Of a stretch of 41,926 bases of DNA, positions 34,727 to 41,926 are shown piece by piece. Each line of letters starts with the position of its first letter. The first letter of the stretch is position 1. The notes below the pieces were generated by a model that saw only the letters and a list, made by a program, of their open reading frames with translations, did no database searches and was not told the DNA's origin. The stretch covers positions 1 through 41,926 of the forward strand of contig JAKVCR010000106.1 in the NCBI GenBank assembly GCA_022448985.1, written 5' to 3'. Made by a program: the position numbers and the translations under genes. Source of the stretch: Roseibacillus sp. (GTDB taxonomy: Bacteria; Verrucomicrobiota; Verrucomicrobiia; Verrucomicrobiales; Akkermansiaceae).

Positions 34727-35041
34727 CTAGGCGACCATGTCTTTCAGGTTCTTGAGAGGGCGCACCTTGACGACCCTGCGAGCCGGCTTGGCCTTCACTT
34801 CCATCATCTCACCAGGCTTGAATGGGTTCGGGCGGGTAGCCGCCTCCGTGGCTGGCTTATCCTGGACAACGATTTTGCAAAGGCCGGGGATCGTAAACTG
34901 TCCCGGTCCGCCTCTGCTTACTCCCTTGCTGATCTCACCACTCAGCGCGTCGAGCACCGAGGCAACTTGCTTGCGGTTGAAACCGGTAGCTTCTGCGATA
35001 TTGTTGAGGATCTCCGTTTTGGTTGCTGCTTTCTGGGACAT
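34727..35041 (-). CDS. hup: HU/IHF family DNA-binding protein
   Basis: 104 aa. The start MSQKAATKTEILNNIAEATG is a standard HU dimerisation half, then VASVLDALSGEI, and the DNA-binding arm TRPNPFKPGEMMEVKAKPARRV with the C-terminal strand VKVRPLKNLKD. It has a slightly longer N-terminus and a proline at the arm tip, as expected. HU bends and compacts DNA. The gene has a proper terminator and a candidate TATAGA -10 10 nt before the start, so it is monocistronic. The 634-bp gap upstream is unusually long for this window. Confidence 0.95.
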   Translation of the reverse strand: MSQKAATKTEILNNIAEATGFNRKQVASVLDALSGEISKGVSRGGPGQFTIPGLCKIVVQDKPATEAATRPNPFKPGEMMEVKAKPARRVVKVRPLKNLKDMVA

Positions 35042-35675
35042 GGATGTTGGTTCTATATGGATTAATTTTGAATGAAACTTCGCGGGAGAAACCCATAAAT
35101 TTCAGGCGTTTCCGTCAAGCATTTCACCCCGGCCCCCGTGAATAAAATTTTGAGCCAGCTCCCTCCGGCATGGACTCTCGAAACGCTGAACGCTCCCCGG
35201 GACGGAGTGATGTGAGTGGATGTGAAGAACTCCCTCGGTTCTTTGGAGCTCCAAAAAGTGGTGCCGAATTGGACGTTCTTCGTCATCGGGCTTCCCTGAA
35301 ATACGATTTTTGAGGCCCACCCTTCTAACAAGCCATAATGCCGCAGAACGGCCCAGCATGGGGAATCCAGCGCACAGCTCCTTCGGATTCCGTGCCTTCC
35401 GGAATCTCCTCCAGGGAATACCCCCGGTTTACACCATCCGTCAGACCAGAACCCATTATGCAACCCATTGCTGCCTCCCGTACCATCACAATCCGAGCCA
35501 GTCTCAAACCTGGCAGACGGGCGAAATAATTTAAAAAATAAGCTCCATGTTGCCCTGATTTACCCCCGAAAAAAATGCCCCCATAGTATGTCTTTCCGCC
35601 GACAACGCCCCGCCTAAAAGCCATTTTTGCAGGTTTTCTCCCTTGCGCAGCGCCCCACCGGAGGAAAAGAGCCCC
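35042..35675. other. 634-bp gene-free stretch, lower GC
   Basis: The stretch between HU and the DUF481 gene holds no convincing ORF. The translatable frames here (for example 35062-35463 and 35325-35624, both minus) overlap each other and have no family resemblance. It includes AT-rich runs near 35530-35580, a small hairpin GCCAG / CTGGC at 35497-35514, and the HU promoter. A structured or small RNA is possible but I see nothing specific. Confidence 0.5.
35052..35057 (-). promoter_or_regulatory. TATAGA -10 element for the HU gene
   Basis: On the minus strand TATAGA (5 of 6 to consensus) ends 10 nt before the HU ATG, inside an AT-rich stretch. The -35 position is not good. A second weak pair, TTGACG (35118-35113) and TATGGG (35097-35092), has a 15-bp spacer and is less likely. 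Confidence 0.35.
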
Positions 35676-37094
35676 TCAAAACCTCACTCCCAGCGCACTC
35701 ACCAACTGAAAGTCATGCCCCCCCCGGCCGGTAGCCGGGGTATTGTCGTAGGTGTTGCGCCCGGTCAACTTCAGGCTGAGCCTCTCCGAGAGGGTGTGCT
35801 CGATTCCCACCTCTGAAGTGATGAAATAGCTCTTCCAGTCAGTCGTTTCGCCCAGCCAGGACAATTCGGCGAAAAGGCGGGTTCGGAGCCCCAGCTTGTG
35901 CTCACCCTTCACCGCGGCATACATACCTAGAAACGTATTTTCGATCCCACCCTGTTGCTCCATCACAGCCGAGGGCCCTCCCTCCACGGCAAGCTTGCTG
36001 CCCTTCCTCTCATGCAAAAGCCACCCTGCGTAGGGTGTAAGGGCAATCCGCCACTCCAATTCCGCAAGCTTATCATGATCAAAATCGCCACGTAGTCCAA
36101 CAAACCACTTATTGCGCAAGTCTCGCTGGTAGCGCGCATCGGCAGCCAGTGTTTCCGCACTGATTGCCCCCTTCCGCTCAGCGTAGCTCCCGAAGAACCC
36201 TGCCGCGAATTCGCCTCCCTCTTCTTTCCTCTTCAGCTTCAGACCGGTGTTGAGTGAACTGGCCGCGCTGTTACCCCGGGAGAAACTTCCACCCAGGAGC
36301 GCGGTGATGACCCACCGGCCTCCTTCCGATTGCAGCCCTTCGAGAGCCGTCTCCAGAGACCCCTCTTTCTGGTTCGCAGGGAGATGGTTGTAACCGAATC
36401 CTGCCGTCAGAAGCAGGTCTCCGCTTTCCCTTCCCTGTGACTCCCCATAGTAAACCGCCTTGCCCGCCACACGCAGGGACCACCTTCCGGCCAACCTCGA
36501 TTCCAGTCCAGCCTCCGCGGTGAGGGTAAAGTTGCCAGGGTCCTCAGCCGCCAGCAAAGTAGTCAGAGACTGGAAAATTCGAGTCTCCTCTGTCATTTGA
36601 AAGCTCAGACGCTCATGTAGCCGGACCGAACTGAATGCACGGTCCCCTGCATTACGGCCCTCCCAGGTATAACCCGGTCCGGCCTCAAGACGGAGCTTGA
36701 GACGCTCGCCATCGACCACGCGCCATCCCAGAAGCGGTGTCATCGCAAAACGCCAGTTGATCCCAGCCAGCCGATCGGAAAGGAATTCGCTGGTAAGACC
36801 GGCGTAGACCCTCTCCCCGTAGCTACGATTGAGCTGGAGAGAACCCTCAAAGCGCTCATTGGAGCTCACGCCATCATCCTCTCCAAAGAGGATCGAGGCC
36901 GCGGCCCGGGATTCCCAGGTGCCCACAGCCCGCGTGACGTCCAGTCCCGCGGTGGCCCGGAGAGACTCCGAGTTCCCGGTTGCCAGCGTCAGGCCCACAT
37001 TCCCGCTCCCCTGCCAGCTGTCAGGATCTTCTTTCCCCACCGCCAGGGGACTGGTCAGGAGGCCCCCGGACAGAAGAATGCGGAGTATACGCAT
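35676..37094 (-). CDS. Outer-membrane protein with two tandem DUF481 domains
   Basis: 472 aa. A short signal (MRILRILLSGGLLTSPLAVG) is followed by two DUF481-like beta-barrel halves at about 28-240 and 262-472. The repeat is visible at GNVGLTLATGNSESLRATAG versus ALLGGSFSRGNSAASSLNTG, and in LAGINWRFAMTPLLGW versus LAELEWRIALTPYAGW. The final residue is Phe (SALGVRF), the Omp85/BAM recognition end of an outer-membrane protein. DUF481 proteins are normally one domain of about 250 residues. It is divergent from the TPR-peroxiredoxin gene. The likely role is a salt-stress-related outer-membrane barrel; substrate unknown. Confidence 0.88.
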   Translation of the reverse strand: MRILRILLSGGLLTSPLAVGKEDPDSWQGSGNVGLTLATGNSESLRATAGLDVTRAVGTWESRAAASILFGEDDGVSSNERFEGSLQLNRSYGERVYAGLTSEFLSDRLAGINWRFAMTPLLGWRVVDGERLKLRLEAGPGYTWEGRNAGDRAFSSVRLHERLSFQMTEETRIFQSLTTLLAAEDPGNFTLTAEAGLESRLAGRWSLRVAGKAVYYGESQGRESGDLLLTAGFGYNHLPANQKEGSLETALEGLQSEGGRWVITALLGGSFSRGNSAASSLNTGLKLKRKEEGGEFAAGFFGSYAERKGAISAETLAADARYQRDLRNKWFVGLRGDFDHDKLAELEWRIALTPYAGWLLHERKGSKLAVEGGPSAVMEQQGGIENTFLGMYAAVKGEHKLGLRTRLFAELSWLGETTDWKSYFITSEVGIEHTLSERLSLKLTGRNTYDNTPATGRGGHDFQLVSALGVRF

Positions 37095-37395
37095 GCGGCT
37101 GCTTAGTGGTCCGCATGCCCGGCGTCAAGAGAGGGGCCTGCAGCCGGGAATTGCACTCCTCCTCGACGATCGGAACCGGGAAAGCAAAGACGCCCCCTCG
37201 CTGACAAAAAAGCAGCAGATAAGGGACGAGTCCCTGGAGGGTGCCCGAAGTCCCTGCCACGGAGCATGGAGCCTGCCGGGAACGACGAAGAGTCAGGAGG
37301 CCGCGCGGTTTTTCACCCCCGACCAGGGGATCGCCTCCGGTTTCCACGGTAATTCCACTTGGTAGAAAGGGTCCAACCGTGTTCGTATTGAGTCC
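37095..37395. promoter_or_regulatory. Divergent intergenic region with an inverted repeat
   Basis: A 301-bp spacer between divergent genes. It contains AGGGAC-GA-GTCCCT at 37222-37235 and an extra GTCCCT half-site at 37250-37255, 20 bp after the previous half-site. I see no ORF that resembles a protein family in this stretch. Promoters for both neighbours must lie here but none stood out. Confidence 0.35.
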
Positions 37396-39687
37396 GTGAT
37401 CCTGAATCGCTACTTCGTCCTGACAGCCCTGCTCGGCATCACTCCCCCCCTGGCCCTGGCCGAGGAAAAGCCAGAGGAGGCCACCGCCGAGAACAAACCG
37501 AAGGCGGGCCACTCCCACCAAGGTGAAGCCTTCAATGAGGGCCCACGGCACTCCGCCCTGCCCATCGAGGGAACCGGACAGATTTCCTTCCCAATTCAGT
37601 GCACCTGGGAGGAGGGTCAGCAATTCTTCAACCAGGGAATCGGGCAGCTGCACGGCTTCTGGTACTACGAGGCTGAGCGGACCTTCCGACAGATCGCCTC
37701 CCAGGATCCCAAGTGCGCGATGGCCTACTGGGGGATGGCCCTGGCCAACTGGGAAAACGAGAAGCGGGCCAAGGTCTTCATAAAAAAGGCCCGCGACCTG
37801 AAGGAGCACGCCTCTGAGCATAACCGCCGTTACATCGATGCGCAGTCCAACTATCTCGATGGTGAGCCCAAGGATGCCAAGAAGCGCAAGCAGGAGCTCA
37901 TCGACGATCTCGAAAGCATTATCCAGGACTACCCGGATGACCTTGAAGCCCGCGCCTTTCTCTGTGTCCGCCTCTGGCAATTTGGCCGCAGCGGACTACC
38001 CATCCACAGCCATCAGGCGGTGGATGCCATCCTGCAGCAGATCTTCGCGGTGAATCCAATGCACCCGGCACACCACTACCGCATCCACCTGTGGGACAAC
38101 AAGAAGGCCAAGGTCGCCCTCAATTCAGCCGCCAAACTCGGTCACACCGCTTCCGGGATCGCCCATATGTGGCACATGCCCGGCCACATCTACTCCAAGC
38201 TCAAGCGCTGGGACGATTCCGCCTTCGCCCAGGAGGCCTCCGCCCGCACCGATCACCAGTATATGATCACGCGCCGGGTTCTCCCGGACCAGATTCATAA
38301 CTACGCCCACAACAACGAGTGGCTTTGCCGCAACTGGATGACCCTGGGACGGGCCCACGATGCCCTCGGGATGGCCCAAAGCCTCCTCGCCAATCCACGC
38401 CACCCCAGGCTGAACACCCTCAGCAAGGGTGGGCGCAGCGCAAAGTACGGCCGCTCCCGCATCTTCGAGGTTCTCAAGCGCTTTGAACTGTGGGACGAGA
38501 CGCTCCGCCTGGCCGATACCCCCTATCTCGAACCAACTCCCAAGCGCGAGGAACAACTCAAGCGCCTCCGGCTTCTCGGACATGCGCACTTCGGGAAGGA
38601 ATCGCTGGATGGGGTGCGATCCATTGATCAGGAAATGGCCAAGCTTCTGGACACTGCTACCGGGGAAAAGGAAAAGGCGGAGAAAGAGGCCCGCGAGAAG
38701 GCGGAGAAGGAAAAGAAGAACGAGAAGGACACCAAGAAGCTGGTGAAGGAGGCCGGGAAGAAGCCCGGGGAGTGGGTTAACAACGTCGAGAAAGCCCGCC
38801 AGGCTCTCAGCTGCTTCGTGGCCCTGCTTGAAAACAACGCCGAGGAAGCTAAAAAGCACATCGGGACGGTACAGGGCGACAAGTACACCCTCGCCCGGCT
38901 CCACCTACGTGCCGGGGACCAGGAAAAGGCGCTCGCCCTGAGCGAGGAAGCGGTCAAGAACGGGGAAAAGCGGGTTCTTCCCCTCCTCGCTCGCATCGAG
39001 ATCCTCCATGCCACCGACAAGAAGGAGGAGCTGAGAAAGGCCTTTGATCTTCTCAAGCCGATCTCAGCCTACCTCGACCCGGAAGCCCCCCCAGTCGCCC
39101 GCGTAATGAAAATCGCCGGGGAACTCAACCTGGGTGACTGGCAGGCCAAGCCCCTGGTGCGCGAGGACGTGGGTGAACGTCCCTCCCTCGACTCCCTCGG
39201 CCCGGTGGCCTGGACGCCACCGGCGGCCCATGATTTCGCCCTCCCCAACGGGGAAGGTGAGACCATTTCGCGAAAAGACTACGAGGGACGGCCCCTGGTC
39301 CTCCTCTTCTACCTTGGCCACGGCTGCCTGCACTGTGCCGAACAACTGGAAAAGTTCGCCCAGAACGCCGAACTCTTCGAGAAGGCCGGCTTCGAGGTTC
39401 TCGCCATCAGCACCGACAGCGAAGGGGACCTGCGCAAGTCCAGGGAGAAGTGGGAAAAGGACGGGGGGAGTTTTCCATTCCCCCTGGTGGCCGACCCGGC
39501 AATGCACGTCTTCCGTGAATGGAGCGCCTACGACGACTTTGAGAAGGCGCCCCTCCACGGCACTTTCGTCATTTCCTCTGGTGGCCAGGTGCTCTGGCAC
39601 GACATCAGTGCCGACCCGTTCATGGATTGCGAATTCGTCGTAAAGGAAGGCAAGCGCCTCCTCCAATTACACGGAAGGGATTTGTAG
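37396..39687 (+). CDS. TPR protein fused to a C-terminal peroxiredoxin/AhpC-TSA domain
   Basis: 763 aa. A GTG start at 37396 gives signal peptide ILNRYFVLTALLGITPPLALA. TPR-like helices run from about 70 to 400 (FFNQGIGQLHGFWYYEAERTF, CAMAYWGMALANWE), with a Lys/Glu coiled-coil stretch at about 420-455 and more TPR-like helices to about 590. The C-terminal domain (about 605-763) is a redoxin with C644-L-H-C647 (GHGCLHCAEQ) and the peroxiredoxin-like VLAISTDSEGDLRKS. It probably reduces peroxide or forms disulfides in the periplasm, with the TPR part recruiting a partner. The start is the only non-AUG candidate without a stop nearby; there is no Shine-Dalgarno. It is long for this fold and an unusual fusion. 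Confidence 0.85.
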   Translation: MILNRYFVLTALLGITPPLALAEEKPEEATAENKPKAGHSHQGEAFNEGPRHSALPIEGTGQISFPIQCTWEEGQQFFNQGIGQLHGFWYYEAERTFRQIASQDPKCAMAYWGMALANWENEKRAKVFIKKARDLKEHASEHNRRYIDAQSNYLDGEPKDAKKRKQELIDDLESIIQDYPDDLEARAFLCVRLWQFGRSGLPIHSHQAVDAILQQIFAVNPMHPAHHYRIHLWDNKKAKVALNSAAKLGHTASGIAHMWHMPGHIYSKLKRWDDSAFAQEASARTDHQYMITRRVLPDQIHNYAHNNEWLCRNWMTLGRAHDALGMAQSLLANPRHPRLNTLSKGGRSAKYGRSRIFEVLKRFELWDETLRLADTPYLEPTPKREEQLKRLRLLGHAHFGKESLDGVRSIDQEMAKLLDTATGEKEKAEKEAREKAEKEKKNEKDTKKLVKEAGKKPGEWVNNVEKARQALSCFVALLENNAEEAKKHIGTVQGDKYTLARLHLRAGDQEKALALSEEAVKNGEKRVLPLLARIEILHATDKKEELRKAFDLLKPISAYLDPEAPPVARVMKIAGELNLGDWQAKPLVREDVGERPSLDSLGPVAWTPPAAHDFALPNGEGETISRKDYEGRPLVLLFYLGHGCLHCAEQLEKFAQNAELFEKAGFEVLAISTDSEGDLRKSREKWEKDGGSFPFPLVADPAMHVFREWSAYDDFEKAPLHGTFVISSGGQVLWHDISADPFMDCEFVVKEGKRLLQLHGRDL

Positions 39688-39743
39688 GCCTTCACCCCCG
39701 TGCTCAAACTTCTCCGGAAGAAGCGGGATCAGCAGAGGAGCCC

Positions 39744-40496
39744 CTAGTGGGCCGGCCCCCATATCTCCTTCAAGGCATCGTGAAGGGTCGAATCGTGCTC
39801 CTTCAGCTCCGCCCGGACAAAGGGATAAAAATCATTGCGATAGAAATAGGCCTCCGTTCCTTCCGCGAAGTACTCCTTGTGGTTGGTGGCGCCGTAGTGC
39901 CTCACGGTCCGGCCCGTATAGAGAAGGACCTTCTCGTAGGTCCCCTCCCTCATGGCTTTTTTATAGGAGTCGACAACGGGCCGATAGCCGAAACCGAGGA
40001 ACTGGTCGTGGTAGGCGTGCGCAAGCTCATGCAGAACCACCGCGGGATGCTTGAGCAATTGTCCACGCGAGATAAGCGCCTCGGCCTGTGGGATGTGCAC
40101 CTTCTTGTTCAGGCGGGGGTCATGCCCGTTGTTCCTCAGCCATCCCTCGCCGGGATGGTACTGCATTGCGCCAAGTGACGGGTGCTTGTGCTCGATCCAG
40201 ATCTCGCACTTCTTCAGCCTCTCCAGCACATCACCCTGCACCAGCAGGGAGATCCGGTTGAGGTGATCGGCCAGCATTCGCAGGCACCTTGCTCCGGTTC
40301 CGGCGTGCTCGCCTTCAAGCAGGGCCGGATCGATGTGTACGGTCCAGCCTTCGATGTTTCGTACCACGGGATCGAAGCGAACTCCTTTTTCAATCACCTT
40401 GGCCTTTGCCTTTGGCCTGCGATCCGCCTCGGCAAACACCATCGCACCAAGAGCAGCGACAAGGAGAAGAGGAAGGGCGAGAACTTTCATGCTCAT
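39744..40496 (-). CDS. Secreted HExxH zincin, anthrax-lethal-factor-like family
   Basis: 250 aa. A signal peptide (MSMKVLALPLLLVAALGAMVFA) precedes a mature domain with H156-E157-L-A-H160 (LHELAHAYHDQ). A downstream glutamate in NHKEYFAEGTEAYF (E208 or E212) is at the usual distance for a gluzincin third ligand; the HEL(A/G)HA plus EYFAE pattern recalls the ATLF-like peptidase domain. It should be a zinc peptidase in the periplasm or outside the cell. The second ATG (40490) is an equal start. It converges with the TPR-peroxiredoxin gene. The peptide substrate is unknown and no immunity or secretion gene is nearby. Confidence 0.82.
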   Translation of the reverse strand: MSMKVLALPLLLVAALGAMVFAEADRRPKAKAKVIEKGVRFDPVVRNIEGWTVHIDPALLEGEHAGTGARCLRMLADHLNRISLLVQGDVLERLKKCEIWIEHKHPSLGAMQYHPGEGWLRNNGHDPRLNKKVHIPQAEALISRGQLLKHPAVVLHELAHAYHDQFLGFGYRPVVDSYKKAMREGTYEKVLLYTGRTVRHYGATNHKEYFAEGTEAYFYRNDFYPFVRAELKEHDSTLHDALKEIWGPAH

Positions 40497-40548
40497 GCCG
40501 ACAGGTTAACCAAGACTGCCGACAGCGCAAGATCCACGGCCAGGAACT

Positions 40549-41046
40549 TCAATTCCGCGAGAACCCGGCATCCGCGGAAAGGTTTCCGAAACGATCACGC
40601 AGAAGCTGAATCTCCTGCCGGGTCGTATCGCGCTTGGAGGCCCGGCCGTGCTCGATGATCACCTTCACTCCGAGAGGGTCCATGGTGAGACGAATGAGGC
40701 GAAAGACAGGTTCACGGCGCAACCGGAAAAAGCAGTGGAGCGGCACATCAGGATGCCCCGCATTCCAGAGCAGGTCGGCCGGGGGAAAGTTCTCAATGCC
40801 AGCGAGGGCACCCAGCACCATGCGGATGAGACGTTCACCATGTCGCCGCTCGAGCCGGTTGGCCGCAAATCTGCTTAACTTTTCGTCGAGATAGGAAAGG
40901 ACCGGGTTCTCCCGCGCCTCCGCGATCTCTACGAGGAGACGCTGCTGGTGAATGGTCATGGCCGCCTGTAATTGCGCCCGAGTAATGCCCCCGTTTTCGA
41001 AAAGAGCGACCAGACGGTGAGGCGGCGGCAGGAGCAATTGCGGCAC
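40549..41046 (-). CDS. Conserved hypothetical protein
   Basis: 165 aa with a GTG start at 41046 (MPQLLLPPPHRLVALFENGG). No family was recognised. The first 80 residues look helical (QLQAAMTIHQQRLLVEIAEA), and the second half contains beta strands (VPLHCFFRLRREPVFRLIRL, GVKVIIEHG). There are no signal or transmembrane segments, so it is probably cytoplasmic. The frame stays open about 17 codons upstream without ATG, GTG or TTG. It lies between the zincin (52 bp) and the isomerase-like gene (109 bp) on the same strand. Confidence 0.6.
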   Translation of the reverse strand: MPQLLLPPPHRLVALFENGGITRAQLQAAMTIHQQRLLVEIAEARENPVLSYLDEKLSRFAANRLERRHGERLIRMVLGALAGIENFPPADLLWNAGHPDVPLHCFFRLRREPVFRLIRLTMDPLGVKVIIEHGRASKRDTTRQEIQLLRDRFGNLSADAGFSRN

Positions 41047-41128
41047 CCATTCAGTTAAGACCGGATCACGCGGGGTGCAATCCGCTTTTGCCGGTGATCA
41101 GGGACCACTCCCCACGAAACACGAAACA

Positions 41129-41142
41129 AGGCGGGAACGCCT
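41129..41142 (-). terminator. Possible weak terminator after the sugar isomerase/epimerase gene
   Basis: AGGCG-GGAA-CGCCT forms a 5-bp stem with a four-base loop, 14 bp past the stop. On the minus strand it is followed by TGTTTCGTGTTTCG, which is T-rich but broken. Confidence 0.35.
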
Positions 41143-41155
41143 CCGGATTGCCCGG

Positions 41156-41926
41156 CTAACGCCGCCCGAGACCCAGCTCCGTCCTGCAGTAGTCAATGCT
41201 CTTCGCAATGTCCTCCCTCTGATCAACCCGGCCGACCTCACGCGGCTTTCCCTTTCTGGCCAGGGCCAGGAACTTTTCGTATCCCTTCGGTTTGCCCTTT
41301 GGCCAGGCCTTCCAGAAGTCCTCGTTTTTCACCTTCAACTCGCGATTGAACCCCGAGATCGTTTCGATGTTCACCGCGACCTGCGGGCAGAGATCCGCAA
41401 ACCGCTTGAAGAAGGTCTTCAGGTCGGTGTCCCCCGCGCCCATCGCGGTCCACTGTACTGTCACCCCATTCTCACTTTCCCATACCGCGGAATCCCGCAG
41501 GCTGGTTGTGAGGACATACTTGCCGATATTTTCCAGCGCCTGCACGGGGTCTTCCATGGTCCACACTGCATTGCCGGAATCGAAGTTGGCTCCCACGTAG
41601 TCGGGGCCCGCCTCCTCGATGAGAGCTTTCAATTCCAGAGTGTGCATGTCCCCGGCATGGTTCTCCATCGCAATCTTGATCCCCGAGTCCAGGCAACGTG
41701 TGCGGTTACGCTTGAGAACCTTCACCGTGTCCGCGATGCGAGCTTCTATTCCCCCCTCGGTCTTCCGGTCATCTCCAGCCCCAAGGATAACACGGAAAGC
41801 GGGAGAGCCCAGCGCCTTGGCCGCACGGATACCGAGCTGAAGATGTTCGTCAGCCGTACCCCAGGTATCGCGAAACCTCACCGAGGTCGGACAGATGCTC
41901 CAGCTCCCCAGCAGAATCTTCACCCC
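41156..41926 (-). CDS. Sugar phosphate isomerase/epimerase (xylose-isomerase-like TIM barrel), N-terminus cut by window edge
   Basis: About 256 codons are present and the frame runs off the right edge, so the N-terminus is missing; a GTG at 41923 is most likely internal. TIM-barrel marks are GIRAAKALGSPAFRVILGAG, KIAMENHAGDMHTLELKAL, VGANFDSGNAVWTMEDPV and VAVNIETISGF. The E in AMENHAG, D in NFDSGNA and E in NIETISG match the metal ligands of the xylose-isomerase-like superfamily; the usual His in the sixth strand is not obvious. It would isomerise or epimerise sugars in the cytoplasm or periplasm. A signal peptide cannot be checked because the N-terminus is outside the window. Confidence 0.85.
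   Translation of the reverse strand, partial: GVKILLGSWSICPTSVRFRDTWGTADEHLQLGIRAAKALGSPAFRVILGAGDDRKTEGGIEARIADTVKVLKRNRTRCLDSGIKIAMENHAGDMHTLELKALIEEAGPDYVGANFDSGNAVWTMEDPVQALENIGKYVLTTSLRDSAVWESENGVTVQWTAMGAGDTDLKTFFKRFADLCPQVAVNIETISGFNRELKVKNEDFWKAWPKGKPKGYEKFLALARKGKPREVGRVDQREDIAKSIDYCRTELGLGRR

Noticed and set aside
35062..35624. Two overlapping minus-strand frames upstream of HU
   Set aside because: They overlap each other in different frames, lack family resemblance and have poor codon-like structure, so I treat the stretch as non-coding.
1..41926. Search for tRNA, rRNA, CRISPR arrays, transposases, integrases and long direct repeats
   Set aside because: None was seen by eye. Short or diverged repeats could have been missed without software.

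Overview
The window is about 42 kb of GC-rich bacterial chromosome, most likely from a member of the Verrucomicrobiota within the PVC superphylum. The phylum call rests on gene families rather than a marker gene. There is a PVC-type haem-binding membrane dehydrogenase, a DUF1592 cytochrome next to a DUF1552 protein, a DUF1549/DUF1553 cytochrome next to a DUF1501 protein, Tat-exported Gfo/Idh oxidoreductase, a formylglycine sulfatase, an SHD1-esterase and a secreted PQQ-type propeller. I found no rRNA, tRNA, CRISPR array, insertion sequence, integrase or phage gene. The window looks like ordinary chromosome, cut through a gene at each end (a cysteine desulfurase on the left, a TIM-barrel isomerase on the right).

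Layout. 1-4.1 kb (minus): cysteine desulfurase fragment and a large LamG/cytochrome c dehydrogenase. 4.3-9.4 kb (plus): SMP-30-like propeller, LamG-DUF1592 cytochrome and DUF1552 protein. 9.4-12.2 kb: divergent Gfo/Idh oxidoreductase and sulfatase. 12.3-15.6 kb: NYN/LOTUS RNase-like protein, YebC, a phospholipase D/cardiolipin synthase-like enzyme and OsmC. 15.7-27.1 kb: a minus-strand train of ten genes: RDD membrane protein, PQQ propeller, DUF1553, DUF1501, CPBP protease, SHD1-esterase, small lipoprotein, SNase-HhH nuclease, a 28-residue membrane microprotein and an SNF2/SWIM helicase. 27.2-30.9 kb (plus): S9 peptidase and a small PH-like membrane protein. 30.9-35 kb: RNase HI, a SAM-binding protein, SolA-like oxidase, nitrilase, ABM monooxygenase and HU with a clear terminator. 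35-37.1 kb: a 634-bp gene-free stretch and a tandem DUF481 outer-membrane protein. 37.4-41.9 kb: TPR-peroxiredoxin fusion, an HExxH zincin, an unknown protein and a partial sugar isomerase/epimerase.

How they work together. Much of the window encodes the cell-envelope side of polysaccharide or organic-matter turnover: cytochrome-linked dehydrogenases, sulfatase, esterase, propellers and a peptidase. The most unusual arrangement is at 15.7-19.7 kb. There a secreted-type SNase-HhH nuclease, a 28-aa single-span microprotein and an SNF2/SWIM helicase are joined by two successive 4-bp ATGA overlaps. This predicts strict translational coupling of a nuclease, a membrane peptide and a DNA translocase. 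A second genome-level signal is that several genes carry a TAnAnT-type -10 element only 7-12 nt before the start codon with no clear Shine-Dalgarno, which suggests leaderless or very short-leader mRNAs.
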